A stretch of 64,000 nucleotides of DNA, taken from Verrucomicrobiota bacterium (GTDB lineage: Bacteria; Verrucomicrobiota; Verrucomicrobiia; Opitutales; Opitutaceae). Made by a program: the position numbers and the translations under genes. This document shows, one piece after another, positions 46,199 to 57,170 of this stretch (positions are counted from its first letter, which is position 1; the number at the start of each line of letters is the position of its first letter). Under the pieces are notes generated by a model that worked only from the letters and a program-made list of their open reading frames with translations, did no database searches and was not told where the DNA came from. The stretch covers positions 1-64,000 of the forward strand of contig VHCJ01000009.1 in the NCBI GenBank assembly GCA_016871755.1, written 5' to 3'.

Positions 46199-47431
46199 AT
46201 GGCCACCGAATTTGCCTTTCCCGATGCCGGCGCGAAGACCGCGGCGGCCGCGCCGGAGTTCCAGACCGAGAAGATGTCGCTCTCGATGGGACCGTCGCAC
46301 CCGTCCACCCATGGTGTGCTGCGCCTGCAGCTGGAGCTGGATGGTGAGGTCGTGACGAAGTGCGAGCCGATCATCGGCTACCTGCACCGCGGCGACGAGA
46401 AGATCGCCGAGAACATGACCTACAACCAGTTCGTGCCCTACACGGACCGGTTGGATTACCTCGCCCCGCTCGCAAACAACGTCGCCTACGCCATCGCCGT
46501 CGAGCGCCTCGCGAAGCTCGAGGTGCCGGAGCGCTGCCAGGCGATCCGCGTCCTCTGCTGCGAGCTCGCGCGCATCTCCTCGCACCTCCTCGGCCTCGGC
46601 GCCTACGGCATCGATGTCGGCGCCTGGTCCGTGTTCCTGTACTCCTTCACCGAGCGCGAGAAGCTCTACAAGCTCTTCGAGGAGCTGACCGGCGCCCGCT
46701 TCACCACGAGCTACACCCGCATCGGCGGGGTGGCGCGCGATGTTCCCGAGGGCTGGACGGACCGCGTCAACGCGTTCTGCGACCAGTTCCTGCCGATCCT
46801 CGACGAGATCCTCGCGCTCCTCACCCGGAACAAGATCTTCATGGATCGCACCGTCGGCGTGGGCGTCATTTCCCGCGAGGACGCGATCGCCTACGGCCTC
46901 ACCGGTCCGAACCTGCGCGGCTCGGGGGTGGGGTTGGACCTCCGCAAGGACCGGCCTTACTCGGGCTACGAGCGGTACCAGTTCGACGTGCCGGTCGGCA
47001 CGAAGGGCGATTGCTACGATCGCTACCTCGTCCGCGGCGAGGAGATGAAGCAGTCGGTCCGCATCGTGAAGCAGGTCCTCGCGAACTTCCCGAAGGGACC
47101 GTGGCAGGCCACCGACGCGCGCCGGATCGTGAGTCCGCCCAAGGACAAGGTCCTGACCTCGATGGAGGAGCTGATCCAGAACTTCATGCTCGTGACCGAA
47201 GGCCCGCAGATGCCGGCCGGCGAGGTCTACTTCGAGGCGGAGAACCCGAAGGGCGCGCTCGGTTTCTACGTCGTCTCGCGTGGCGGCGGCGTGCCGTGGC
47301 GGCTGAAGATCCGCGCCCCGTCCTTCTGCAACCTTTCCATTCTCCCGAAACTCTGCGCCGGCACGATGGTGTCGGACGTGGTCTCGATCCTCGGCTCGCT
47401 CGACTTCGTGATGGGCGAGTGCGACCGCTGA
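46199..47431 (+). CDS. nuoD: NADH-quinone oxidoreductase subunit D
   Basis: 410 residues. The 49-kDa subunit is recognised by 'MGPSHPSTHGVLRLQLELDGE', 'GYLHRGDEKIAENMTYNQFVPYTDRLDYLAPL', 'ELARISSHLLGLGAYGIDVGA' and the C-terminal 'LSILPKLCAGTMVSDVVSILGSLDFVMGECDR'. The His and Asp/Tyr residues that form the quinone-binding pocket with NuoB are within these blocks. It is related to the large subunit of NiFe hydrogenases but lacks the nickel cysteines. It lies 31 bp after nuoC. Confidence 0.97.
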   Translation: MATEFAFPDAGAKTAAAAPEFQTEKMSLSMGPSHPSTHGVLRLQLELDGEVVTKCEPIIGYLHRGDEKIAENMTYNQFVPYTDRLDYLAPLANNVAYAIAVERLAKLEVPERCQAIRVLCCELARISSHLLGLGAYGIDVGAWSVFLYSFTEREKLYKLFEELTGARFTTSYTRIGGVARDVPEGWTDRVNAFCDQFLPILDEILALLTRNKIFMDRTVGVGVISREDAIAYGLTGPNLRGSGVGLDLRKDRPYSGYERYQFDVPVGTKGDCYDRYLVRGEEMKQSVRIVKQVLANFPKGPWQATDARRIVSPPKDKVLTSMEELIQNFMLVTEGPQMPAGEVYFEAENPKGALGFYVVSRGGGVPWRLKIRAPSFCNLSILPKLCAGTMVSDVVSILGSLDFVMGECDR

Positions 47432-47450
47432 ACCTGCTTCTTTTCGCTCG

Positions 47451-47939
47451 ATGAATCTCAAGCCCGAAACCCTCGCGCGCATCGACGAGGTGATCCCGCA
47501 TTACCCGTCCAAGCGCAGCGCCACGCTGCCACTCCTGCATCTCATCCAGGAGGATGTCGGCTACATCCCGCAGGAGGCGATCGAGTGGGTCGCGGCGCGG
47601 CTCGAGCTCCAGCCGATCAACGTCTACGAGGTCGTGACGTTCTACCCGATGTTCCGCCAGAAGCCGATCGGGCGGCGGCACGTCAAGGTCTGCCGCACGC
47701 TGTCGTGCGCGCTGCTCGGCGCCTACCGCACGTGCGAGACGTTTGAGCGCGAGTTCGGCGTCCGTCGCGGCGAGGTCTCCGCCGATGGCGAGGTCACGGT
47801 GGATTTCGTGGAGTGCCTCGCGAGTTGCGGCACGGCCCCGGTGGTGATGATCGACGACGCGCTGCACGAGAAGGTGGACGTCGCCCGCACCCAGGAACTC
47901 TCCGCCCAGATCCGCCGCGAGGCCGCCGCGCGTTCCTGA
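47451..47939 (+). CDS. nuoE: NADH-quinone oxidoreductase subunit E
   Basis: 162 residues with a thioredoxin-like [2Fe-2S] ferredoxin domain. The four ligands are visible as Cys81, Cys86 ('VCRTLSCALLGA') and Cys122, Cys126 ('VECLASCGTAPV'). The N-terminal helical part 'KRSATLPLLHLIQEDVGYIPQEAIEWVA' is typical. The protein (24-kDa subunit) forms the NADH-input module with NuoF and NuoG and holds cluster N1a. It is 19 bp downstream of nuoD. Confidence 0.97.
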   Translation: MNLKPETLARIDEVIPHYPSKRSATLPLLHLIQEDVGYIPQEAIEWVAARLELQPINVYEVVTFYPMFRQKPIGRRHVKVCRTLSCALLGAYRTCETFEREFGVRRGEVSADGEVTVDFVECLASCGTAPVVMIDDALHEKVDVARTQELSAQIRREAAARS

Positions 47940-47991
47940 GCCGCCCCGTCCCGCCCCCCGTCCCGTCCCTTTCCCGATTTTCCCCTTCGCC

Positions 47992-49350
47992 ATGCCTGCG
48001 CCCGCACAACGTCGCATCATCTTCCAGCACATCGACGAGCCCGGCTACACCAACGATCTCGCCTGCTACCTGCGGCACGGCGGCTACGCGAACCTGCGCC
48101 AGGCGGTCACCCGCAAGCCGGAGGAGCTGATCGATGAGGTGAAGAAGTCCGGTCTGCGCGGCCGCGGCGGCGCCGGCTTCCCGTGCGGCGTGAAGTGGGA
48201 CCTGGTCGACCGCAAGAGCGGCAAGCCGATCTACCTCGTCGTCAACGCCGACGAGTCCGAGCCGGGCACGTTCAAGGACCGCTACATCATCCACCAGGAT
48301 CCGCACCAGCTGATCGAGGGGATCATGATCACCTGCTTCGCGAATAACGTGAAGCAGGCGTACATCTACATCCGCGGTGAATTCCCTGAGGGCGCGCGCA
48401 TCCTCGAGAAGGCGATCGCCGAGGCCCGCGCCGGCGGCTTCGTCGGCCCCAACATCCTCGGCACCGGCTACGGCTGCGAAATCTACGTCCACCGCGGCGC
48501 CGGCGCCTACATCTGCGGTGAGGAAACCGGCCTGATCGAATCCCTCGAGGGAAAGCGTCCCTACCCGCGCATCAAGCCGCCGTACTTTCCCGCGGTCCTC
48601 GGCCTCTACCAGTGCCCGACGATCGTCAACAACGTCGAGACGCTCTGTCACGTGAAGAAGATCGTCGAGATCGGTGGCGAGGCCTACGCCAAGATCGGCA
48701 CGCCGAACAACACCGGCACCCGCATCCTCTGCGTCTCCGGCCACGTGCAGCGCCCCGGCTACTACGAATTCGAGGTCGGCAAGGTCACCCTCGGCGAACT
48801 GCTCAACGAGGTCTGCGGCGGCCCGCTCCCGGGCCGTCGCTTCAAGGCCGTCATCCCTGGCGGCTCGTCCGCGAAGGTCCTCCGCTTCGGCGAGCGCTTC
48901 AAGGGGAAGCGCAAGATCGGCAACGACCTCGTCGACTACGACTGGGGCGTCGAGGATGTCCCGATGGACTTCGACTGCCTCGCCATGATCGGCTCGATGG
49001 GCGGCTCCGGCGGCGTGATCGTGATGGACGACTCCGTCGACATCGTCGCCGCGCTCGCCAACATCAACGAATTCTACGCCCACGAGAGCTGCGGTCAGTG
49101 CACGCCCTGCCGCGAGGGCTCGCTGTGGATGAAGAAGATCTCCGCCCGCATGGTGCACGGCGAGGCCCGCACCGAGGACGGCGCGCTGCTCAAGAGCGTC
49201 GCCGACCAGATCGCCGGTCGCACGATCTGCGCCTTCGGCGAGGCCTGTTCGTGGCCGACCCAGAGCTTCCTCGCCAAGTTCGGCGATGAGTTCAAGGCGT
49301 ACCCGGAATCCCGCAAAGCCGCCGCCGCCCCGGCCGTCCCTCTCGCCTGA
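47992..49350 (+). CDS. nuoF: NADH-quinone oxidoreductase subunit F
   Basis: 452 residues, normal for the 51-kDa subunit. The NADH/FMN site shows 'LRGRGGAGFPCGVKWD' (55-70) and 'NADESEPGTFKDR' (85-97). 'GAYICGEETGLIESLEGKR' (171-189) is the FMN-contact block. The N3 [4Fe-4S] ligands are Cys367, Cys370 and Cys373 ('ESCGQCTPCREGS') plus a Cys in 'TICAFGEACSWP'. It takes a hydride from NADH and starts electron flow through the cluster chain. It lies 52 bp after nuoE. Confidence 0.98.
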   Translation: MPAPAQRRIIFQHIDEPGYTNDLACYLRHGGYANLRQAVTRKPEELIDEVKKSGLRGRGGAGFPCGVKWDLVDRKSGKPIYLVVNADESEPGTFKDRYIIHQDPHQLIEGIMITCFANNVKQAYIYIRGEFPEGARILEKAIAEARAGGFVGPNILGTGYGCEIYVHRGAGAYICGEETGLIESLEGKRPYPRIKPPYFPAVLGLYQCPTIVNNVETLCHVKKIVEIGGEAYAKIGTPNNTGTRILCVSGHVQRPGYYEFEVGKVTLGELLNEVCGGPLPGRRFKAVIPGGSSAKVLRFGERFKGKRKIGNDLVDYDWGVEDVPMDFDCLAMIGSMGGSGGVIVMDDSVDIVAALANINEFYAHESCGQCTPCREGSLWMKKISARMVHGEARTEDGALLKSVADQIAGRTICAFGEACSWPTQSFLAKFGDEFKAYPESRKAAAAPAVPLA

Positions 49351-49376
49351 GTGCCCGTTCCCTCTTTCCTCGCGCA

Positions 49377-51062
49377 ATGACTTCGCCCGCCAAGACCGAG
49401 CTCGTCACCGTCAACATCGACGGCAAGGAGATCGCCGTGCCCAAGGGCACGAACGTGATCGAAGCCGCCCGGCTGGTCGGGGTGGACGTGCCGCACTACT
49501 GCTACCACCCGAAGCTGAGCGTGGTCGGCAACTGCCGCATGTGCCTCGTCGAAATGGGCATGCCCGCCGTCGATCCGGCGACCAAGGCGCCCGTGATGGA
49601 CCCGGCCACCGGCTGCCAGAAGATCAACTGGATCCCGCGCCCGCAGATCGGCTGCGCGACCAACGCGTCCCCGGGCCTCCACATCCGCACGCAGACGCCG
49701 CAGATCCGCGACTGCCGCGAGGGCGTGATGGAGTTTCTGCTCATCAATCACCCGCTCGACTGCCCGATCTGCGACCAGGCCGGCGAGTGCAAGCTGCAGG
49801 AACAGTCCACCGGCTACGGCCGCGGCTACTCCCGCTTCGTCGAGCAGAAGAACGTCAAGCCGAAGCGCACCCAGCTCGGACCGCGCGTCACGCTCGACGA
49901 CGAGCGCTGCATCCTGTGCTCCCGCTGCATCCGTTTCTCCAAGGAAATCGCCAAGGATGATGTCCTTGGCTTCATCGACCGCGGCAGCTACTCGACGCTG
50001 ACTTGCTACCCGGGCCGCAAGCTCGAGAACAACTACTCGCTCAACACCGTCGACATCTGCCCCGTCGGCGCGCTGACCTCGACCGACTTCCGGTTCAAGA
50101 TGCGCGTCTGGTTCCTCAAGCAGACGAACAGCCTCGACACCGAATCCTCCGTCGGCGCCAACACCGTCGTCTGGTCGCGCGAGGGCGTCATCTACCGGAT
50201 CACGCCGCGCCGCAACGATGCGGTGAATGACACGTGGATGGCCGACAGCGGGCGCCTGCTCTACAAGGCGGTCCGCGCCGAGTCGCGCCTGACCGCCAAG
50301 GACTCCCTCGCCGCGCTGCTCGCCCGGGCCGAGACGATCCTCCGCCTTTCCCCGGGTCTCGCCGCCGTCGTGGGCTCCGGCCAGAGCAGCGTCGAGGAGC
50401 AGTTCCTCACGCGCCAGCTGGCGCACGCGCTCAACGCTCCGGCCTACCTGGTTTCCCGCACCGCGGAGGGCGACGGGATCCTCGTCTCCGCCGACCGCAA
50501 TCCGAACGTCCGCGGCGCGCTCGTTACCGGTCTGGTGTCGGACCTGCCGCAGCCCTACCTTGACGATCTCGGTGAGGCGATCGACCGCGGGGACGTGCGC
50601 ACCGTGGTGTCGGTCGGCGAGGATCTCATGGCCGCCGGTCTCTCCGCGACCCAGCTGGCCAAGATCTCGGTCATCCAGCTGGGCACCCAGGTGTGCGCCT
50701 CCAGCGTGGCGGCCTCCGTGGTGATCCCGACGCTCACGGTCTTCGAAAAGGCGGGCACGATGATCAACCAGCAGTTCCGCCTCCAGCGCTTCGCCAAGGC
50801 GGTGGCCGGACCGGTCGGCGCGTTCGATGATCTTGAGGTGCTCGCGCGCTTGATTGCGGCCGCCGGCGGCCCCGCGGAGCCCTCCGACCTCGCCGGGGTC
50901 TGGACTCGCCTCGCCGCCGAGATTCCGGCCCTGCGGGGTCTGTCGTACGCCGCGGTCCCCGAGACCGGCGTCGTGCTCGACGCCTCCCCGTGGGCGTCGC
51001 TGCCCTTCGTCGAGGGCGAGTCGCTCCACCATCGCCCCGCCCTTGTGGCGGCGAGCGCCTGA
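49377..51062 (+). CDS. nuoG: NADH-quinone oxidoreductase subunit G, short form
   Basis: 561 residues; many bacterial NuoG proteins are 680-910, so the molybdopterin-like C-terminal part is shortened. The N-terminal [2Fe-2S] cluster has Cys42, Cys53 and Cys56 ('YCYHPKLSVVGNCRMC') plus a Cys near 84. A His-Cys3 cluster follows in 'HPLDCPICDQAGECKLQ', then a [4Fe-4S] site with 'DDERCILCSRCIRFSKEI'. The remaining region (about 250-560) keeps 'GRLLYKAVRAESRL' and 'FEKAGTMINQQFRLQ' from the molybdopterin oxidoreductase fold. It bridges NuoEF to NuoI electronically. It lies 26 bp after nuoF. Confidence 0.95.
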   Translation: MTSPAKTELVTVNIDGKEIAVPKGTNVIEAARLVGVDVPHYCYHPKLSVVGNCRMCLVEMGMPAVDPATKAPVMDPATGCQKINWIPRPQIGCATNASPGLHIRTQTPQIRDCREGVMEFLLINHPLDCPICDQAGECKLQEQSTGYGRGYSRFVEQKNVKPKRTQLGPRVTLDDERCILCSRCIRFSKEIAKDDVLGFIDRGSYSTLTCYPGRKLENNYSLNTVDICPVGALTSTDFRFKMRVWFLKQTNSLDTESSVGANTVVWSREGVIYRITPRRNDAVNDTWMADSGRLLYKAVRAESRLTAKDSLAALLARAETILRLSPGLAAVVGSGQSSVEEQFLTRQLAHALNAPAYLVSRTAEGDGILVSADRNPNVRGALVTGLVSDLPQPYLDDLGEAIDRGDVRTVVSVGEDLMAAGLSATQLAKISVIQLGTQVCASSVAASVVIPTLTVFEKAGTMINQQFRLQRFAKAVAGPVGAFDDLEVLARLIAAAGGPAEPSDLAGVWTRLAAEIPALRGLSYAAVPETGVVLDASPWASLPFVEGESLHHRPALVAASA

Positions 51063-51079
51063 ACCCTAGGGAACCCACC

Positions 51080-52234
51080 ATGGACGTCTCCCTCTACTTC
51101 AACCTTCCGGCGTGGCTGCGCGTGACGCTCCAGGGCGTGGCCGTGATCGTCGTGCTCTTCCCGCTCGCCGCCGCGTGTTCGATGGCCGAGCGCAAGATCT
51201 CCGCGTGGATTCAGGGCCGGCCCGGCCCAAACCGAACCATCCCGCCGTTCCTCGCCTGGATCCCGGTCGTCGCCCCGCTGCTCCAGAAGCTCGGGCTCTT
51301 CCAACTCGCGGCCGACGGCGGCAAGTTCGTCTTCAAGGAGGATCCGATTCCCGGGCACGTGAACAAGGTCTACTTCGTGCTCGCGCCCATCCTCGCGATG
51401 ATCCCGGCGCTGACCACGATCGCGGTGGTGCCATTCGGCGCCTACCTCGACTCCGCCGGCCGAACCGTCCCGCTGGTGCTCGCCAACGTCGATGTCGGCA
51501 TCCTCGCCGTCTTCGCGGTCGCCTCCCTCAGCGTCTATTCGGTGATCCTCGCCGGCTGGGCCTCGAACTCGAAGTACCCGTTCCTCGGCGGCGTGCGCGC
51601 CTCCGCGCAGCTGATCTCATATGAGCTGTCGATGACGCTGTCCGTGCTCCCGGTCTTCCTCTGGGTGAACGCCCCCGGCGGCCCGGGCACCCTGAGTCTC
51701 TTCGACGCCGTGCAGAGCCAGAGCCAGCCCGGCTTCTGGGGCGGGATGTGGTACGGCGTGCTGATGCCCGTGTCCGCCTTCATCTTCCTCGTCGCCCTCT
51801 TCGCCGAGACGAACCGCCAGCCCTTCGACATGCCGGAATCCGAGGCCGACCTCGTCGGCGGTTTCCACACCGAGTACGGCGCGTTCAAGTGGTCGCTCTT
51901 CTTCGTCGCGGAGTACTGCCACATGATCGTGGGCTCCGGCGTCTTCGTCCTCCTCTTCCTCGGCGGCTGGAATCCGCTGCCCTGGGTCTCCCTGGAGACG
52001 CTCGCGGGCTGGCTCCACCTTGCCGGCAGCCCGGTGCTCACGGGCGTACTCGCGACTCTCCTTTTCCTCGGGAAGGTGGTCGCCTTCATCTTCTTCTTCA
52101 TGTGGGTCCGGTGGACGCTGCCGCGCTTCCGCTACGACCAGGTCATGAAGCTCGGCTGGCAGAAGCTGCTGCCGCTCTCGATCGCCAATCTCATCGTCTA
52201 CGCCATCGTCATCGCGCTCATCGAGCGCGCCTGA
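51080..52234 (+). CDS. nuoH: NADH-quinone oxidoreductase subunit H
   Basis: 384 residues from the ATG at 51080; the upstream open frame overlaps nuoG and is ignored. About eight membrane helices are visible, with the conserved loop 'AERKISAWIQGRPGPNRT' near the start and 'LFAETNRQPFDMPESEADLVGGFHTEYGAFKWSLFF' in the E-channel region. NuoH forms the quinone tunnel with NuoB and NuoD and couples redox energy to the membrane arm. It is 17 bp after nuoG. Confidence 0.97.
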   Translation: MDVSLYFNLPAWLRVTLQGVAVIVVLFPLAAACSMAERKISAWIQGRPGPNRTIPPFLAWIPVVAPLLQKLGLFQLAADGGKFVFKEDPIPGHVNKVYFVLAPILAMIPALTTIAVVPFGAYLDSAGRTVPLVLANVDVGILAVFAVASLSVYSVILAGWASNSKYPFLGGVRASAQLISYELSMTLSVLPVFLWVNAPGGPGTLSLFDAVQSQSQPGFWGGMWYGVLMPVSAFIFLVALFAETNRQPFDMPESEADLVGGFHTEYGAFKWSLFFVAEYCHMIVGSGVFVLLFLGGWNPLPWVSLETLAGWLHLAGSPVLTGVLATLLFLGKVVAFIFFFMWVRWTLPRFRYDQVMKLGWQKLLPLSIANLIVYAIVIALIERA

Positions 52235-52277
52235 TCCGTCCGCCTCTCCCGCTCCCTCCGCCTCTTTCGCTCCTCCC

Positions 52278-52826
52278 ATGCCCGTCATCCCCGTCGAACG
52301 CAAACCGCTCACCCTGGCCGAGCGCACCTACCTCCCGCAGATCGTCCATGGGCTGAAGACGACGTTCCGGCACCTCGTGGCGCCGAACGTGACCTTGGAG
52401 TACCCGGAGCAGCGCCCGGAGATCCCGGGCGGCTACCGCGGCGTCCCGACACTCGTCCGCGACCCCAACGGCCGTGAGAAGTGCGTCTCCTGCCAGCTCT
52501 GCGAATTTGTCTGCCCGCCGAAGGCGATCCGCATCACCCCGGGCGAGATCGCCCCGGACTCCCCGCAGGCGCACGTCGAGCGCGCGCCGCAGGCCTTCGA
52601 CATCGACATGCTCCGCTGCATCTACTGCGGCCTGTGCCAGGAGGTCTGCCCCGAGGAGGCGATCTGGCTGCAGACGCAGTACTCGATGACCGGCTACACC
52701 CGCGAGGAGATGGTCAACCACAAGGACCGCCTCTACGAACTGGGCGGCACGCTCCCGGATGCCCACCACAAGTGGGACAAGAAGAAAGCCGCGGAGAACG
52801 CGGCGGCGCACGGCGGCCATCACTGA
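52278..52826 (+). CDS. nuoI: NADH-quinone oxidoreductase subunit I
   Basis: 182 residues with two [4Fe-4S] ferredoxin motifs: Cys69, Cys72, Cys75, Cys79 ('CVSCQLCEFVCP') and Cys114, Cys117, Cys120, Cys124 ('CIYCGLCQEVCP'). These hold clusters N6a and N6b, which pass electrons from NuoG to NuoB. 'GGYRGVPTLVRDPNGREKC' is the typical lead-in. The His-rich C-terminal end is unremarkable. It lies 43 bp after nuoH. Confidence 0.97.
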   Translation: MPVIPVERKPLTLAERTYLPQIVHGLKTTFRHLVAPNVTLEYPEQRPEIPGGYRGVPTLVRDPNGREKCVSCQLCEFVCPPKAIRITPGEIAPDSPQAHVERAPQAFDIDMLRCIYCGLCQEVCPEEAIWLQTQYSMTGYTREEMVNHKDRLYELGGTLPDAHHKWDKKKAAENAAAHGGHH

Positions 52827-52864
52827 TCTGAACCGCCCCGTTTCCTGCCCGCTCCTTTCCAGCC

Positions 52865-53383
52865 ATGGCTGACCTGCTCTTCTACGTTCTTGGTGGCGTG
52901 ACGCTCGGCACGGCCGCGCTCACGGTGCTGAGCCGCAACGCGGTGAACTCCGCGATGTTCTTCCTCCTGAGCCTGCTGGCGACGGCGGGGCTCTTCGTGC
53001 TGCTCGACGCCTACCTCCTCGCCGCGCTCCTCGTCCTCGTCTACGCGGGCGCGGTGGTCGCGCTGTTCCTCTTCATCATCATGCTGCTCGACATGCAGGG
53101 AGGCGTGCGGCCGCCGTTCACGCGCGCGACCATCGCCGCCGCGGTCGCGGCGACGGGTCTCCTGACCGTGGCCGTGCTGGGCTTCGTGAAGCGCGCGCAG
53201 TTGAGTGTCGCCCCGGTCTCCCCGGACCTGCCGGTCGTTGGCGCGTCGCTCAAGGCCTACGCCGCCCAGTTGTTCACGACCTACCTCCTGCCGGTGCAGG
53301 TGGTGGGTTTCCTGCTCCTGATCGCGATGCTCGGAGTCATCGTGCTGAGCAAGCGCGTCGAGGGCCTGGAGGACATCAAATGA
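52865..53383 (+). CDS. nuoJ: NADH-quinone oxidoreductase subunit J
   Basis: 172 residues with five membrane helices. '[53 protein letters not shown]' is the conserved TM2-TM3 region, including the kinked helix of the E-channel. NuoJ is a non-catalytic core part of the membrane arm involved in proton coupling. Its stop overlaps the nuoK start by 4 nt (53380-53383). Confidence 0.97.
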   Translation: MADLLFYVLGGVTLGTAALTVLSRNAVNSAMFFLLSLLATAGLFVLLDAYLLAALLVLVYAGAVVALFLFIIMLLDMQGGVRPPFTRATIAAAVAATGLLTVAVLGFVKRAQLSVAPVSPDLPVVGASLKAYAAQLFTTYLLPVQVVGFLLLIAMLGVIVLSKRVEGLEDIK

Positions 53384-53685
53384 CCATCGGACTCAATGCC
53401 TACATCACGCTGAGCGTGATTCTGTTCGCGCTCGGCTTCCTTGGCGTGCTCCTGCGCAAGAACACGCTCGTGATCTACATGTGCCTCGAGCTCATGCTAG
53501 TGGCGTCGACGCTCGCGCTGGTGGCCTTCTCCCGGTTCAACAGCCTGCTGGATGGAAATGTCTTCGTCTTCTTCATCCTCACCGTGGCCGCCGCGGAGGT
53601 CGCGGTCGGGCTCGCGATCATCGTCGCGCTCTTCCGGCGCCGGCAGACGGTGCAGGTCGACGAATTGAACGCCCTGCGCGACTGA
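53380..53685 (+). CDS. nuoK: NADH-quinone oxidoreductase subunit K
   Basis: 101 residues, the standard length, with three membrane helices. '[35 protein letters not shown]' carries the conserved membrane Glu of TM2, and '[20 protein letters not shown]' carries the Glu of TM3. These residues are part of the proton path linking the redox arm to the antiporter-like subunits. The ATGA overlap with nuoJ indicates coupled translation. Confidence 0.97.
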   Translation: MTIGLNAYITLSVILFALGFLGVLLRKNTLVIYMCLELMLVASTLALVAFSRFNSLLDGNVFVFFILTVAAAEVAVGLAIIVALFRRRQTVQVDELNALRD

Positions 53686-53722
53686 GCGCCCGTCCCGACT
53701 GGCTGAACCCTTTCCTGATTCC

Positions 53723-55606
<1,884 letters not shown>

Positions 55607-55634
55607 CCCGTCTTCCGCGAACCAGCGCTGACCC

Positions 55635-57155
55635 ATGCAACTCGACCCTCTCCTCCTCGCCATCGCGACGCCCCTGGCGGTGGCGGCCGTGATCTTCGCC
55701 GGGCTGCCCAAGCGCTACTCCGTGCGCCTGGCCTACCTCGGCTTCGGCGTCCCGGCAGCCATCGCCCTGTGGCTCTGGAGCCGCTTTCCCGCGGGCGCGG
55801 GCGAGGCCTACCAGTTCATGTCGAGTCGCGACCTCGGGCTCTCCCTGCTCGGGATCAAGCTGACCCTCGGGCTCAACGGCATCTCCCTGCCGATGTTCGT
55901 CCTCGCGGGCGTCGTCGGTCTCGCCGCCGGGCTCTACGCGATCCAGTCCGGCGCGGAGCGACTCAAGATCTACCTCGCGCTCCTGCTCGTCATGCAGGGC
56001 GGGTTGATGGGTGTCTTCGCCAGCGTGGACATCTTCTTCTTCTATTTCTTCCACGAACTCGCGCTGATCCCGACCTTCATCATGGTCGGGATCTGGGGCG
56101 GGCGCGACCGGGGCTATGCGGCGATGAAGCTCACGATCTACCTCACGGTGGGAGCGATGCTGTCGCTGGCCGGCTTGATCCTGATCTACCACCAGAGCGG
56201 TGCGCAGACGTTTGATCTGATCACGCTGCGGGCCGAGGCGCTGGCGCATCCGTTGTCCTTCACGGCGCAGAAGTACGGTTTCGGTCTGCTGCTTTTCGGT
56301 TTCGGCATCCTGGTTTCCCTGTGGCCGTTCCACACGTGGGCCCCGCTCGGCTACGGTGCCGCCCCGAGCTCGGCGGCGATGCTGCACTCGGGTGTGCTGA
56401 AGAAGTTCGGCCTCTACGGTCTCCTGCAGGTCGCCCTCCCGCTGGCCCCGGTCGGCGCGGCGCACTGGTCCGGTGTCCTCACCGTCCTCGCCTTGGGCAA
56501 CGTCCTGATCGTCGGCATCATCGCCCTCGCCCAGCGCGACCTCAAGCAGGTGGTCGGGTACGGCTCGGTCATGCACATGGGCTATGCCTTCCTCGGCATC
56601 GCGGCGACGTCCGTCGTCGGGGTGGGGGGCGCCGTCCTCATGATGGTGGCGCACGGGTTGTCCGTCGCCCTGCTCTTCCTGCTCTCGACCTGCATCTACC
56701 ACCGGACGCACACGTTCGATCTCACCGAGATGGGCGGGCTGGCGCGGCACACTCCCGTGCTGGCGGCGTTCTTCGTCGCCGCCACGATGGCGTCCATCGG
56801 TCTGCCGGGCTTCGCCAATTTCTGGGGTGAGCTGACGCTCTTCGTGGCGATCTGGAAGTCCTCTCCGTGGGTCGCCGCCGGGGCGGTCGCCGGGGTCGTC
56901 ATCACCGCGATCTACGCCTTGCGCGCGGTCGCAAAGGTCTTCTTCGGTCCGCCGACCGAGGCGTTCTCCCGGGTCGTCGCGCATGTCGCGCCCGTCGATC
57001 TGCGCTGGGCCGAGCGCCTGCCCGCGCTGCTGCTCCTCGGCTTGCTGCTCTTCATCGGTTTCTGGCCGCGGTCCCTCTCCGCGCCGCTCAACTCCGCCCT
57101 CGGTTCCCTGGCCCCGGCGCTGGCCGTCAAGGCGGCCGCCGATCCGCGTCCCTAA
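55635..57155 (+). CDS. nuoM: NADH-quinone oxidoreductase subunit M
   Basis: 506 residues, typical of NuoM. Antiporter-like motifs are 'IFFFYFFHELALIPTFIMVGIWGG' with the conserved Glu, 'LLFGFGILVSLWPFHTWAPLGYGAAPSSAAMLHSGVLKKFGLYGL' with the conserved Lys residues, and 'VVGYGSVMHMGYAFLGIA'. It is the middle proton-translocating subunit between NuoL and NuoN. It lies 28 bp after nuoL. Confidence 0.97.
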   Translation: MQLDPLLLAIATPLAVAAVIFAGLPKRYSVRLAYLGFGVPAAIALWLWSRFPAGAGEAYQFMSSRDLGLSLLGIKLTLGLNGISLPMFVLAGVVGLAAGLYAIQSGAERLKIYLALLLVMQGGLMGVFASVDIFFFYFFHELALIPTFIMVGIWGGRDRGYAAMKLTIYLTVGAMLSLAGLILIYHQSGAQTFDLITLRAEALAHPLSFTAQKYGFGLLLFGFGILVSLWPFHTWAPLGYGAAPSSAAMLHSGVLKKFGLYGLLQVALPLAPVGAAHWSGVLTVLALGNVLIVGIIALAQRDLKQVVGYGSVMHMGYAFLGIAATSVVGVGGAVLMMVAHGLSVALLFLLSTCIYHRTHTFDLTEMGGLARHTPVLAAFFVAATMASIGLPGFANFWGELTLFVAIWKSSPWVAAGAVAGVVITAIYALRAVAKVFFGPPTEAFSRVVAHVAPVDLRWAERLPALLLLGLLLFIGFWPRSLSAPLNSALGSLAPALAVKAAADPRP

Positions 57156-57170
57156 CCGTCGCCCGCCGCG

